Shown here: positions 11,355-21,007 of the stretch, piece after piece
Numbering within the stretch: position 1 is the stretch's first letter
How the letters are laid out: the number at the start of each line of letters is the position of its first letter
Assembly (NCBI GenBank): GCA_028583605.1
Contig: CM053326.1
Span: 433,912-497,911, forward strand
Reading direction: 5' to 3'
Source: Dastarcus helophoroides
Taxonomy: Eukaryota; Arthropoda; Insecta; Coleoptera; Bothrideridae
Length of the DNA: 64,000 nucleotides
The notes under the pieces: generated by a model
What the model saw: only the letters and a program-made list of their open reading frames with translations
Told to the model about the DNA's origin: nothing
The model's database searches: none
Position numbers and translations under genes: made by a program

Positions 11355-12327
11355 TCATATCAGATTTCTTCAAGTCGTTGTTGATGGCGTCTCAACCAAG
11401 GCATTTGCGATTTACGCAGGGGTATTTCAGGGGTCTGTTCTGTCTCCTACTCTATTTCTGTTACACATAAACGATCTTTTAGCTTCAACTTCCAATCCTA
11501 TATACAGCTACGCAGATGATAGTAACCTTGTGTCATCTTTTTTCTCCGACAAACTGTTATCTATCGCTGCTTCAGATCGACTAAGAGAACAGCAGATATA
11601 AACGATTAATCGGGATCTCGAGATTATTCTGGAATGGGGTAAGAACAATTTGGTCGACTTCAACGCTTCAAAAACTCAGGCCGCGGTTTTCTCTAAGAAA
11701 ACCTCAAGGGATAATGCAACAAACATACTCATGGACGGTAAAATCTTCCCGATGGGATCTAATCTGCTTATCCTAGGAGTGAATGCGAGCGCTTACTTCT
11801 CTTGGGACAATCATGTGCGCGCCATTGCTAAGTTCGCCTCTCAAAAGCTCAGCTTTTTTTTAGAGCTAAAAAGTACTTCACATCTCATCAGCTACTTACA
11901 CTATACAAAGCTCAAGTTAGGCCAACACTAGCCAATACTGTTCTCATGTTTGGAGTTTAGCCCCAAATGTACACTTTAGTTCTTTTGAATTCAATTCAAA
12001 GAAGAAGCGATTCGCCTAATTGATGACGAGAGTTTGGCTGATTCTCTCGAAATACTAGAGCACAGACGGATGGTTAGTGATTTATCTCGTTTCTACAGGT
12101 ACTTTCATGGAATATGCTCACAGGAACTAATAAGGTTGGTTCCCTCAAGGGCAAGATTTTTGAGGCTTACAAGATTGTCGGATACAGCAAATTCCTGTGC
12201 GGTTCAGCTTGAGACAGTGAGGACTTCTGTCTACGGAGGCTCTTTTTTTCTATAGAAATTCCAAGCTGTGGAACTCGTTACCACAGGGTTATCCTTTGCA
12301 AATGGATTGAACATAAAAAAAATATGA
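11355..12327 (+). mobile_element. Jockey-like LINE (family A), RT palm to 3' end
   Basis: Begins at ATCATATCAGATTTCTTCAA with RFLQVVVDGVS, followed by QGSVLSPTLFLLHINDLL, the intact catalytic YADD box (11509-11520), NRDLEIILEWGKNN and DFNASKTQAAVFSKK. A TAA just after the YADD region and later frameshifts kill it. The C-terminal segment at 12034-12255 ends LETVRTSVYGGSFF. A short A-run near 12317-12324 is the 3' end. Same family and same array junction as 5443-6662, opposite orientation. Confidence 0.85.
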
Positions 12328-12410
12328 TAACGAAGGCTTCCACGGCCAGAGTCAGTACAGGATATACTTCTTCCGGGATTGGACCGTGTCAAAGAACTAC
12401 TAAAACTGTT
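12325..12410 (-). repeat. Dispersed repeat R5 fragment
   Basis: Contains GGATATACTTCTTCCGGGAT and GGACCGTGTCAAAGAACTAC on the plus strand. The same block recurs at 19341-19421, and its end (GGCCGTGGAAGCCTTCGTTA on the minus strand) recurs at 17606-17630 next to a Penelope-like protein fragment, so R5 probably belongs to that element. Confidence 0.55.
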
Positions 12411-12508
12411 CAAATATAAAAAAAATATCTTTTGAAGGAGGTAATTTTCTCTAAAACACCGAAACGCGCTAACTGATCTTAATATTTTTCCTTTTCTTTC
12501 AGTTATAT

Positions 12509-12882
12509 TGTTACGGGCTTATCGGTTAGAATTGATTACACGTGATGGATTATACCCACTTTATTACTGAACTCAATTTGGATTACCACAATTGACAATT
12601 AACTGACTTATTATTGACTTCTACTAACTCTCTAATTACACTGATTCTAACTGACTTACTTAAGAGAAAGCTGACCGCCTTTTATAGTTTTGGCCCCCGG
12701 CTTCTAGAACTTTTCGGCAGAGAAGGCTTATCGTTTGCCAAAATTTTTGGAACGCTTATCTGCCATTTGTTTCGTTATCGCGGCCGCTTTCCCCTTATCA
12801 GATCATTCTAGAAACTTTTCTTATGTACTAAATTCTACAATTCTATTCTAAATTCTATTCCATCTATTTACATTGCGTTACA
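12509..12882 (-). mobile_element. Solo LTR, subfamily A
   Basis: Ends TGTTACGGGC and GCGTTACA (TG...CA) flanked by ATAT on both sides (12505-12508, 12883-12886). Sense strand is minus: U3 with several GATAAG motifs, TATAAAA at 12680-12686, a TCAGTT initiator about 25 bases downstream, and AATAAA at 12560-12565. No gag-pol sequence adjoins either side, so this is a solo LTR. The 4-bp ATAT target suggests a Ty3/gypsy integrase similar in preference to Drosophila 17.6 and 297. Confidence 0.85.
12645..12690 (-). promoter_or_regulatory. LTR core promoter: TATA box and initiator
   Basis: Minus-strand TATAAAA at 12680-12686 followed at normal spacing by GTCAGTTAG, matching the arthropod initiator TCAGTY. 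The same arrangement recurs in other subfamily A LTRs; the plus-strand copy at 15940 has CATAAAA. Confidence 0.6.
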
Positions 12883-13852
12883 ATATAATAATTAATTCTT
12901 CTTCAACCCGCTAATCTCCATCTACCCCTACCTTTTTCTCTCAAATGGAAACATAAGGCATGAGGGGGCTCGTTAGAAAGCTTATAGAAAACTGAATCCA
13001 GCCGAGCACGCGCAATACCCAATACATTATAAGTTTGATTCAAATATCGAATCAAATTCAACTAAACTAAATTTAAACTTGGCTTTACGCAATCCATTCT
13101 AAGAAATTAAAAAACAAAATGTCTTTAAAACGGCGATTGAATAAAATGTATAAACATCCCCTAGCGTTATTTTCGGTGAATTACTTAGCACATTACTATA
13201 CCCATCGAGTTTCAGCTCCAAATTAAATCCAATAGAAAGTTTATACTTGTTTCTGATGAAATATGCATTTATGACACCTTTCAGACTTTCAGAAGTTTCG
13301 GGAATAAAACTTTCAAAATAATATGGAATGGGTAACCGTTTGGGTAATCCCGGCAGATACAGGGTGACGCTATTCAACTGTAATTCCGAAGTATACGCTG
13401 TATCATTTATCATTTTAGTGAATTGGAAAATAATAACCCCTCACATTGATTTTCTCGTTATTTTACTTGGAATATACACAAATTATCAACATGAGAAATA
13501 CTACCTACATATTTAAGTAAAATAGCTAAAACCCTAAAACATAATAAATTTCATAAATTGAACATGAAATTAATTTAGACATTTGATACTTATCATTTTT
13601 TGTCGTGCTTTGCGTAATTTTCACGGAATGTGGTATTATCCCCATCTTCTATTTATAGTAAAGGAAAAATTGTGTCATTTAAAGAATATTCAATAAATAT
13701 TTGCTTGTTTGTGAAAATATCACCAAAATTAAAAGTGCATCCCTTAGAGCTGCATTTATAGAAATTTTTGGTTTAAATTTGTGCAAACGGTTAAACTTTT
13801 TGTAAAACATTCAAGATTTATAAGATAAAGCAACATTTTATTCGAAATTTGT
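12883..13852. other. AT-rich unique stretch, no gene supported
   Basis: A minus frame at 13099-13413 (104 codons) and an overlapping plus frame have ordinary composition but no recognised motif. The minus frame (ELQLNSVTLYLPGLPKRLPI near its start) is the more protein-like and could be an exon or TE remnant. Confidence 0.3.
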
Positions 13853-14117
13853 ACTGAGATAATAAGCCTTGTATATACGAATATATACAAGTTTATTACG
13901 ATGCAATTGAAATCTAATTTCATTTGAATCTAATGAAAATTAGACTGCAATTGCAAAGTTCACGTAGATGAGGCAAAGCTTGTATCACGGGTTGCATCGC
14001 AACATCCATAGATACAAACGTCCTCGGCCTGACTTTACTTTCCTCTAGTTTTGACAAATGACCAATTAAATGTTCTGTAATTAAACAGTTAAACGTGCTT
14101 AAAATTGAAAATATGTA

Positions 14118-14178
14118 CAACCGCAGCCATAGACTAGTTTCGGCCTGCCTTGGCCTCGTCAGCATGGTACGGTGGTTG
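14118..14178 (-). ncRNA. Hammerhead ribozyme, type I, family H2 (left arm)
   Basis: Minus strand: outer stem I CAACC/GGTTG, inner stem I CCATG/TATGG (one G-U), core CTGACGA, stem II GGCC/GGCC with 6-nt loop AAGGCA, GAAA, stem III AC/GT with TA loop, cleavage after the C of GTC. Every invariant position of the hammerhead core is present. The very short stem III is typical of Penelope-like element ribozymes and may act as a dimer. Confidence 0.78.
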
Positions 14179-14437
14179 TATACACTTCCAATTTAAAGCC
14201 GTTAGTCAGTCGTATAAGTTCTAATGAAATTAGATTGCAATTGCATCGTAATAAACTTGTATATATTCGTATGTACAAGGCTTATTATCTCAGCAGAGAG
14301 TAATGCTTCAATTAGCATGTAGCGAAAATGTTTGCGTAATAAACAGCTAAAAGTCAGTTACAAGTCACCCAATGGAGGTTTGCTCTCTTGGATACTTATA
14401 CGACTGACTAACGGCTTTAAATTGGAAGTGTATACAA

Positions 14438-14495
14438 CAACCGTACCATGCTGACGAGGCCAAGAAAGGCCGAAACTAGTCTATGGTTGCGGTTG
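14438..14495 (+). ncRNA. Hammerhead ribozyme, type I, family H2 (right arm)
   Basis: Outer stem I CAACCG 14438-14443 with CGGTTG 14490-14495; internal loop TA/TTG; inner stem I CCATG 14446-14450 with TATGG 14482-14486; core CTGACGA 14451-14457; stem II GGCC 14458-14461 with GGCC 14468-14471 and loop AAGAAA; GAAA 14472-14475; stem III AC-TA-GT; predicted cleavage after C14481 (GTC). Complete core and a stem I internal loop of the kind used for tertiary contacts. Confidence 0.8.
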
Positions 14496-14794
14496 TACAT
14501 ATTTTCAATTTTAAGCACGTTTAACTGTCTAATTACAGAACATTTAATTGGTCATTTGTCAAGTCGAAATTTTTATTTTAGACCCGAAAATTTGAAAAGA
14601 AAAATTGCAATACCGTTCGTCTCCTTTTCAGATTTTTGATTTCTAATCTCTTTATGAGATCAGGAATTTTTTCCTCTTATCACTTTATTGCGTTGTTCTG
14701 CTTAAGAACCTTTGTTCCTCACATTGTTTATTATTGCGCTTTTAGCTCTCTTGAGATTCAGATCTTTCATACCTGCCCCTCTTATCTTACATAT

Positions 14795-15151
14795 TGTTAC
14801 GGGCTTTATCGGTTCGAATTTATTAACACGTGAATTGAATAATTCCAACTTTATTTTCAAACTCAACTCGGATCACTACAACTGAACAATTAACTTACTT
14901 ATTGACTTCTAATTGCTAACTCACTACTTAACTACACCGACTCTAACTAACTCCTCGAGGGAGAGCTGGCCGCTTTATATAGTTTTGGCCTCCAGGTTCT
15001 AGAACAATCCGGCAGATAAGGCTTAACGTTTGCCGACATTTCGGAAACGCTTATCGGCCGTTTATTTCGTTATCACGGCCGCTTTCCCCTTATCAGATCT
15101 TTCTAGAAACCTTTCTTTTGCACTAAATTCTACAATTTATATTTCGTTACA
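14795..15151 (-). mobile_element. Solo LTR, subfamily B
   Basis: TGTTACGGGC start, TTTCGTTACA end, ATAT on both sides. Differs from subfamily A by ATTAACACGTG after the start and a shorter TTTCGTTACA end. It retains the U3 GATAAG-type cluster and the TATATAGTTTTGG promoter region. No internal sequence attached. Confidence 0.8.
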
Positions 15152-15479
15152 ATATTTTACATATATGCCCTGTATTTGTGCCGTCCATTTTGTTTCTGTG
15201 GACGTTTTCTTCATGCGAGAATGGAGGGAATTAATTTTCTTTTGCCTGCTAGCCATTTGATCAAGCCCCCTAAAAACCAGACTAAAATCCGAGGTTGGTA
15301 AATTGCATTAACTTTCTAAGGCAGTCCTAGTCCTTTTGAATCTTGATTAATCGTGCGGTGCGTAATCCACTACTTCTCTAAGTAGCCGATTTGTATCAAA
15401 TTCTGCCCTATAGACTTCTCTTCTTGCTTCTTTTCTTAGCGGTTCTTCTATCGTATCGTGAAGGCTTCTGTTGGTCATA

Positions 15480-17088
15480 AACCAGTCAGCGTTAGCAAGA
15501 CAGTACAGCAGAATATTACAACGACAACGATGACTGGTCGCCTATGAAACAGCTAATAAAACAAACCGTTGCGAAACTGAAAAACAGGAACGGATCACAT
15601 TATGAACATAATGATCAAGTATGGCGAAGATGCACTGGCAAATGAACTTTACAGTCTCTTCAACAAAATAATAATACTCCAGAAATCCTCGGGACCATAG
15701 AAAGAGAGTATTACAATCTTAATTTTCAAAAAAGGTACTAAAACTGACCCGGAAAACTAACATGGGACCAGTCAACTATGTTAAACTCAGAAGCTAGATA
15801 ATCGCCGAGAAAGTTACAGCTACTGGAATAGAAGAAGAGCAACAGAGCTTCAGAGTAAACAAATCCATTATAGACGCCATATTCATCCTACGTAAAATAA
15901 TGGAAAAGTCGATTGAATTCAACAAACCAGCTTAGATATTGTAACGCAATGTAAATAGATGTAATAGAATTTAGAATAGAATTGTAGAATTTAGTAAATA
16001 GAAAAAGTTTCTAGAAGGATCTGATAAGGGGAAAGCGGCCGTGATAACGAAACAAACGGCAGATAAGCGTTCCAGAAATTTCGGCAAACGATAAGCCTTA
16101 TCTGCCAAAAAGTTCTAGAAGCCGGGAGCCAAAACCATAAAAGGCGGTCAGCTTTCCCTCAATTCGGTCGGTCAGAGTCAGTGTAATTAGTGAGTTAGTA
16201 GAAGTGAGTTAATTGTAAATTGTTGAGTTCAGTAATAAAGTGGGTCTTATTCGATAAGTGTAATCAATCGAACCGATAAGCCCGTAACAATATATTTCGT
16301 GGACATCACATAGGCCTTTGATAGAGTCATACTATTGGACTGCGAGTCCAACTGCTAAAAAAACGAAAACTCGATAAAAAATTGTAAACCTCATAAAAGA
16401 ACTGAACACAGACACCAAAACTTTCATAAAAGTAGGGAATGACTTAACATGAGCAATACCAACCACTACCGGCATGAGACAAGTCCGATACTGTTTAATC
16501 TAATAATGGATGAACTCAAAAAAGAAGTGAAGAAGACTAGTGGAGGGTATAGATTGGGCGAACAAAGAAATAAAAATAGTCTCTTACGCAGACGACGCTG
16601 TACTGCTAGCGTAAAACGAAGACGAGCTGCAGAGACTACTGTTTAGATTCCCACAAACAGCGAAAATGTATGATAAGAACATATCCACCCAGAAAACTCA
16701 ATCGATGGTCACTGCAAAAGAACCCAGAAGATGCAAACTCGCAGTCTACGACAAAAGCGTGGAACAGGTCATGAACTTCAAATACTTGGGCGTCAACATC
16801 AGGAGCGAAAGAAACCTCAAAGAAACCCCAAACCAAGCAAATAAAGCAGCCGTCATATCTGAACATCTAAGAGACATAATCTCGAGAAATAAGCATTTGA
16901 GTACCCAAAGTAAAGTAAAAATATACAAAACATGTGTCGGGCCTATTATGACCTACGCAATCGAAACAAGAGCGGAAAACACATGCACCGAACGCATACT
17001 GAGATCAGTTGAAATGAGAACACTAAGAACAATAAGAGGAAGCACGCTACGAGATCATATTTATTTATTCGTGATACACAAAAAGTAG
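15480..17088 (+). mobile_element. RTE-like LINE reverse transcriptase, broken, with nested solo LTR
   Basis: Frameshifted fragments in order: KYGEDALANELYSLFNKII, an ILIFKKGTKTDPEN box (RT fingers), EEEQQSFRVN, an EKSIEFNKPA palm segment cut at 15939 by the LTR, the continuation VDIT-AFDR after 16290, the catalytic YADD at 16584-16595 (SYADDAVLLA), and the C-terminal thumb/connection KTQSMVTAKEP, NFKYLGVNIRSERNLKE, SKVKIYKTCVGPIMTYAIETRAE, EMRTLRTIRG. Stops and frameshifts throughout; no endonuclease remains upstream. The family call is by motif resemblance to RTE-type endonuclease-RT proteins; the clade is moderately sure. Confidence 0.8.
15940..16289 (+). mobile_element. Solo LTR, subfamily A, nested in LINE
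   Basis: TGTAACGCAA start and CCCGTAACA end in sense orientation, with ATAT at 15936-15939 and 16290-16293. GATAAG motifs and an AATAAA signal (AGTAATAAAGTGG) are readable on this strand; the TATA box is changed to CATAAAA. It splits the RT palm coding of the surrounding LINE, so it is younger than that LINE. Confidence 0.88.
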
Positions 17089-17285
17089 GTTTACACATGT
17101 TAGAGAAATAATATGATAGCATTATCTACAATTTAAAAAGCTAAAACTAAGAAACAATAATGAAACAATTAAAATACATGAAATAACTATAAAAACAGCG
17201 CACAAAATTAAAACTTAGAAGTAATCATCAGTATTAATAAAAAGGAGAAATTCATTTATATTAAATAACGCTTGTTGAATTAAGA

Positions 17286-17640
17286 ATTTCTTTGTTTCTA
17301 TTCTCTAAACTTCGTCATAAAGTTTCTAAACTTATTTCCAATCTAACCTTTCTGTCGCGTTGCAGGGATCACAATTTAATTCCAAAATCGTTTAGAATCA
17401 AAAATAATTTTAGAACCAATTCTTCATTCAAAATTCTTCATAAAGCTGGTTTGTCTCTTGTCCGGGATATGATTAAAAGGATTAAACGCGATTTGGCTTC
17501 GATCTCCCAACAATTGCTCGGGCTCCATCTGGAACTATCGAGTAGTTTGTCGGTTGAACATTGGAGGCATTTCGACGCCACATCTTATAATCAGTTCAAA
17601 AAAACTGATTCTGGCCGTGGAAGCCTTCGTTATCTTTTTT
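17286..17640 (+). mobile_element. Probable Penelope-like element N-terminal ORF fragment
   Basis: An open frame of about 110 protein-like codons: SNLTFLSRCRDHNLIPKSF, a K-aromatic basic segment (FRIKNNFRTNSSFK), HKAGLSLVRDMIKRIKRDL, ISQQLLGLHLELSSSLS and WRHFDATSYNQF. The CRDHNLIPK-like string and the following helical L-V-R-I segment resemble the region upstream of the RT in Penelope-like elements. It then runs into the R5 end (GGCCGTGGAAGCCTTCGTTA). No RT or GIY-YIG part follows, so the element is truncated. Confidence 0.45.
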
Positions 17641-17785
17641 TAGAAATCTTTTTGTTTCAAAAGTCTGTTTTTTCCGGAAATTTCAACCATTATTTCGAAC
17701 TAAATTCATCTATTTTCAAATCTCAATATTTGATTTTTTTTATCAATTATTTACACCCCTGAAAATGATTTTTAAAAAATCCTGT

Positions 17786-18085
17786 CTTATTGCTCACCCA
17801 CGTTACAAAAGCTAATGCATGTGCGAAATTTCACGCTGCTAGAGCCACTGATGTAGGCTATGCGTTGTCTGGCAGTCCCCTAAGTCAGAGTTTTGATAAA
17901 TAGATTTACACAGATTTCTCTTATTTAACACCCTTGGGGACAACTTTTCTAAATTGTTTTCTTATTGCTCACCCTCGTTACAAAAGTAATGCATGTGCGA
18001 AATTTCACGCTGCTAGACCCACTGATGTAGGCTATGTGTTAACTATTAATCTGTTAAGCCAGATTTTTATTAAATAGATTTAGAC
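17786..18085. repeat. Two-unit tandem repeat, period about 175 bp
   Basis: CTTATTGCTCACC(C/A)C..., GCATGTGCGAAATTTCACGC and CACTGATGTAGGCTATG recur at the same spacing in 17786-17960 and 17961-18085. The first unit is fuller. Non-coding. Confidence 0.75.
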
Positions 18086-18119
18086 AGATTTTAAATTGTC
18101 AAAAGATCTGCATTTTAGC

Positions 18120-18612
18120 ATTTTAAAACATTCTTCATGGTAGACCCTTATTGACCGGAAATATTATGTTTTTTTCAATTTATTTAACATTTCTTCGGCC
18201 CAGTTTGAAAATATTTAAATTTTTATGGTTTGTTGACAATTTTCTAAACAATTTTTGAAATGCGACTAAGTGATATTTAAATTTATTGAAAACGTCAAAT
18301 GAGAGCGAAACATCGATGTCCAGTGCTACAACCTTTTTTATGTATTTTTTTTATATTTTCCTAATTTATCAAAAATACAAATATTTTATTTTTTCCATAT
18401 CTCATTTTTGGTCTCCTATTTTTCATTATGCCTATTCTATGTAAAATAAACTAACCTCTTAATTTTTAAACTGTCATGAAGTGACGTTTTCAATAAATTT
18501 AAATATCACGTAGTCGCATTTCAAAAATTGTTTAGAAAATTGTCAACAAACCATAAAAATTTAAATATTTTCAAACTGGGCCGAAGAAATGTTAAATAAA
18601 TTGAAAAAAACA
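18120..18612. mobile_element. H4 repeat, foldback copy with half ribozyme
   Basis: 18120-18295 is the inverted copy of the far end of the element (CTTCATGGTAGACCCTTATT, CTTCGGCCCAGTTT, TTGAAATGCGACTA). 18296-18612 is the direct copy, starting inside the hammerhead and ending with the same markers in forward sense. The turn-around is at about 18295. The plus-strand part matches 51005-51386 read on the minus strand. Confidence 0.7.
18296..18334 (+). ncRNA. Truncated hammerhead motif, family H4
   Basis: Keeps the 3' half of the ribozyme: stem II 3' strand GAGC, GAAA, the ACATCGATGT stem III hairpin, GTC and CAGTGC of stem I. The CTGACGA box and the 5' strands are lost at the foldback junction, so it cannot be active alone. 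Confidence 0.6.
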
Positions 18613-19340
18613 TTTTAAAACATCTCAAATATTCGTAAGCATATTTTATAAGAACTATATTAAATTTATTATAAAATCATGGATTGCCAACTATACATTA
18701 AACAACAAAAGCTACAAAAGTGTCATGTTTTTAGTAATCATCTTCTTCCGAACTGCTATCGTCCTTTTTATTTTTGTCTTGCTGCAATTCATTTGATAAT
18801 CTCATGTATTGTATAAACAAATTTACGTTTATTCCCTTGTTTGCATAAAGTGAGAAACATGGCGGAGGACAGTGCTGAAATCCAAAAAATGCAATTAAAT
18901 GATTTGTTTTGTCACAATTGTAATACTGCAATGGTGTTCACAGGTTAAAATTTTTACTCAATCGCAGTATTATTTCTGCTATGAAACAAGATGTGATGCG
19001 ATGAGTTGAGATGGGATGGGATTCGAAATTTCGACTTAAGGTTGAAATTTCGACTTAAGGTTGAAATTTTGATAAAAAATTTCGAGTTACATCATAAAAA
19101 AATTCTCGACTTGTAGTGTTTCCAGCTGAAGATTGAGTTTGAAATTAAAGTGTCTACGTAACAAAAGTTCATTTTAAATTTAAATTCGATTTTTCGTGCG
19201 AAAAAACGTTGTTAGGTTTAGAAAAAAAAATCAATTCAAAAAACAAATCGAAAATTTTAAAATGAAATGGAAATTAATTTTGAATTTTCGGATGAAACTT
19301 TGGATACACATTTTTAATTCGAATTCTAATTTCCTCCTCC
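18613..19340. other. AT-rich stretch with a small unassigned frame
   Basis: Minus strand 18731-18931 encodes 66 residues ending in an acidic tail (DSSSEEDDY, then stop), with Cys and Pro diversity unlike its AT-repeat surroundings. It resembles the C-terminus of some protein but no family is recognised. The rest is AT-rich, with a short duplicated CGACTTAAGGTTGAAATTT near 19030-19070. Confidence 0.3.
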
Positions 19341-19421
19341 GCACAGGATATACTTCTTCCGGGATTGGACCGTGTCAAAGAACTACTAGAAGTGTTCGAC
19401 GTTTCGCCCACCATCGCAATT
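19341..19421 (-). repeat. Dispersed repeat R5 fragment
   Basis: Same block as 12325-12410, extending further to GTGTTCGACGTTTCGCCCAC on the plus strand. The minus strand reads GGGCGAAACGTCGAACAC, a GAAAC-GTC string without a matching CTGANGA core, so no ribozyme is called. Confidence 0.55.
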
Positions 19422-19524
19422 TGAATTAACTTCCAGATTTAAATTACTGCATCAAAATGTAGTTATGAAATTTGTTCCTAACATATTTTTCCATAATTTT
19501 CGGTTGAATGGTTCTAAAGATAGA

Positions 19525-20112
19525 GATTCTAATGCACAGACCAATAAGCTTGAACATTTATTAGATTCGAAGTTTGGAAATAAAATAATCTAATAAATGT
19601 TCAAACCTATTGGTCTGTGCATTAGAATCCTTGTCTTCTGGAAACTTTCCTAGAGAGCAACCGCTTCGCTAGGTGGCAGTGTTTCAACTCTTGGTAATTC
19701 AGCTACCTATGCACTATACACGCCTAGAGGGCTGCATGAATTTGTAGTCTAAGTTGCATTCTACTTGCATACGACATTGTTGGCGATGGCCATAGCTTCT
19801 CTATGGACCAATAGGTGGTAGTACTAAGAGTCACTCGCTTGACGTCTGTGAATGTTTCAGTACTTACTTGTCGGAACATTTGTTAGCATTCCAGTTGGGT
19901 ATACCAAATTGACAAGATCTAACAAGATCGAAACCGGTATTTGGTTCCCAAATTTCGAATCTAATAAATGTTCGAACCTATTGGTCTGTGCATATTAGAA
20001 TCCTTGTCTTCTGGGAACTTTCCTAGAGAGCAACCGCTTCGCTAGGTGGCAGTGTTTCAACTGTTGGTAGTTCAGCTACCTATGATTCACTAAACACGCC
20101 CCGAGGGGCTGT
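19525..20112 (+). mobile_element. H1 repeat, foldback start plus 1.4 tandem units
   Basis: A short inverted arm (19525-19585) precedes a forward unit. The marker AATCTAATAAATGTTC occurs at about 19587 and 19967, giving a head-to-tail period near 380 bp. The unit also holds GAGCAACCGCTTCGCTAGG, GGTAGTACTAAGAGTCACTC and, in its middle, the hammerhead at 19897. Tandem partial units are the arrangement Penelope-like elements call pLTRs. No ORF. Confidence 0.7.
19897..19949 (+). ncRNA. Hammerhead motif, family H1, mutated core
   Basis: Stem I outer GGG 19897-19899 with CCC 19947-19949, inner ACCAAA/TTTGGT; core reads TTGACAA at 19909-19915 (C3 to T, G8 to A); stem II GATC/GATC with loop TAACAA; GAAA; stem III AC-CG-GT; triplet GTA. 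Core changes predict an inactive copy. The outer stem has G-C where the other copies have A-U, a compensated difference. Confidence 0.5.
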
Positions 20113-20613
20113 GTTACCTCCGAAAATATTCCTCTAAATGAAATAATCTAAGAAATAATGATCTGCATTCTATTCTTTCAGCTAAACCAATTATTTGTAA
20201 AAAATTAATACCCTATGGGTCAAAAAAGCTTAGAAGGCAAGCACCTACTTTTCGATAAAATATTTTTTCCTAACAACTATTACGATATCGAAAAAAAACC
20301 TTCAATTTTCTGATAATCCTATGGCCCAATATCTACTAACCCTATTAAAATTTAAATTTAGTCTTTTAGAAACCTAGCAGAACAGGAGGGGACACATTTG
20401 AGCTCTATCTTTAGTATGCAAGTAAAATGCAACCTAGAGTACAAATGCATGCAGCCCTCTAGGCGTGTATAGTGTGAATCATAAGGTAGCTGAACTACCA
20501 ACAGTTGAAACACTGCCACCTAGTGAAGCGGTTGCTCTCTAGGACAATTCCCAGAAGACAAGGATTCTAATGCACAGACCAATAGGTTTGAACATTTATT
20601 GGATTCGAAGTTT

Positions 20614-20666
20614 GGAAACCAAATACCGGTTTCGATCTTGTTAGATTTCGTCAGTTTGGTATATCC
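20614..20666 (-). ncRNA. Hammerhead motif, family H1
   Basis: Minus strand: stem I GGA/TCC and ACCAAA/TTTGGT, core CTGACGA intact, stem II AATC/GATC (first pair disrupted, A opposite C), GAAA, stem III AC-CG-GT, triplet GTA. The 10.1-11.1 mismatch would weaken it. Confidence 0.6.
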
Positions 20667-21007
20667 AACTCGAATACTAACAAATGTTCCGACAAGTAAA
20701 TACTAAAGTATTTACGGACGTCAAACGTGTGACTTCTTAGTACTACTTAAAGATAACCAAGACCTAGTCCATTTGACCAAAAAAAATGCTTTTCAAGAAA
20801 TTTTCAAATTTTTTTTACAAAATTTTTAAAAAACTCAAAAAAGTGCTTCTAATTTAACTGAAAAAAATGTAATTTTAAAAGGTAAGGATTTAAAAAATAT
20901 TCGAAATTTTAAGAAGTATCCAAAAATTTTAAAATAGGTGAAATTATGATAAAATGTTGAGATTTGAAAAACTCTGAATTTTCAAAAATGTTGGAATTTT
21001 AAAGTAG

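Larger units (their letters stand above)
13853..14561. mobile_element. H2 repeat: interleaved inverted repeats
   Basis: Two inverted-repeat pairs in the order A, B, A', B'. A = 13853-13925 and A' = 14219-14293 (AATAAGCCTTGTA, TATACAAGTTTATTACGAT). B = 14052-14219 and B' = 14393-14561 (ACAAATGACCAATTAAATG, GTTTAAATTGG-type landmarks). B and B' each contain a hammerhead motif. Both arms translate to an LTRPR-AETSLWLRLYIF string, a by-product of the ribozyme sequence, not evidence of a protein. Confidence 0.7.

Noticed and set aside
9497..11470. 657-codon plus frame and 541-codon minus frame
   Set aside because: The middle is array translation. Only the first 100 or so plus-strand codons belong to the LINE; the tail is a wrong-frame reading of the RT.
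13245..13300. CTGATGAAATATGC as a hammerhead core
   Set aside because: No stem II pairing and no GAAA at the right distance.
13920..14639. A conserved short protein (LTRPRQAETSLWLRLYIF) encoded twice
   Set aside because: The two frames are the arms of an inverted repeat and translate the ribozyme region. Conservation is explained by RNA structure and duplication.
12509..15151. A full LTR retrotransposon between the LTRs at 12509 and 14795
   Set aside because: They belong to different subfamilies, each has its own ATAT duplication, and the interval encodes no gag or pol.
14795..16289. LTR pair at 14795 and 15940
   Set aside because: Opposite orientations, each with its own target duplication, and the right one lies inside a LINE.
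19385..19421. R5 minus-strand GAAACGTC as a hammerhead
   Set aside because: No CTGANGA upstream and a zero-length stem III loop; at best a relic.
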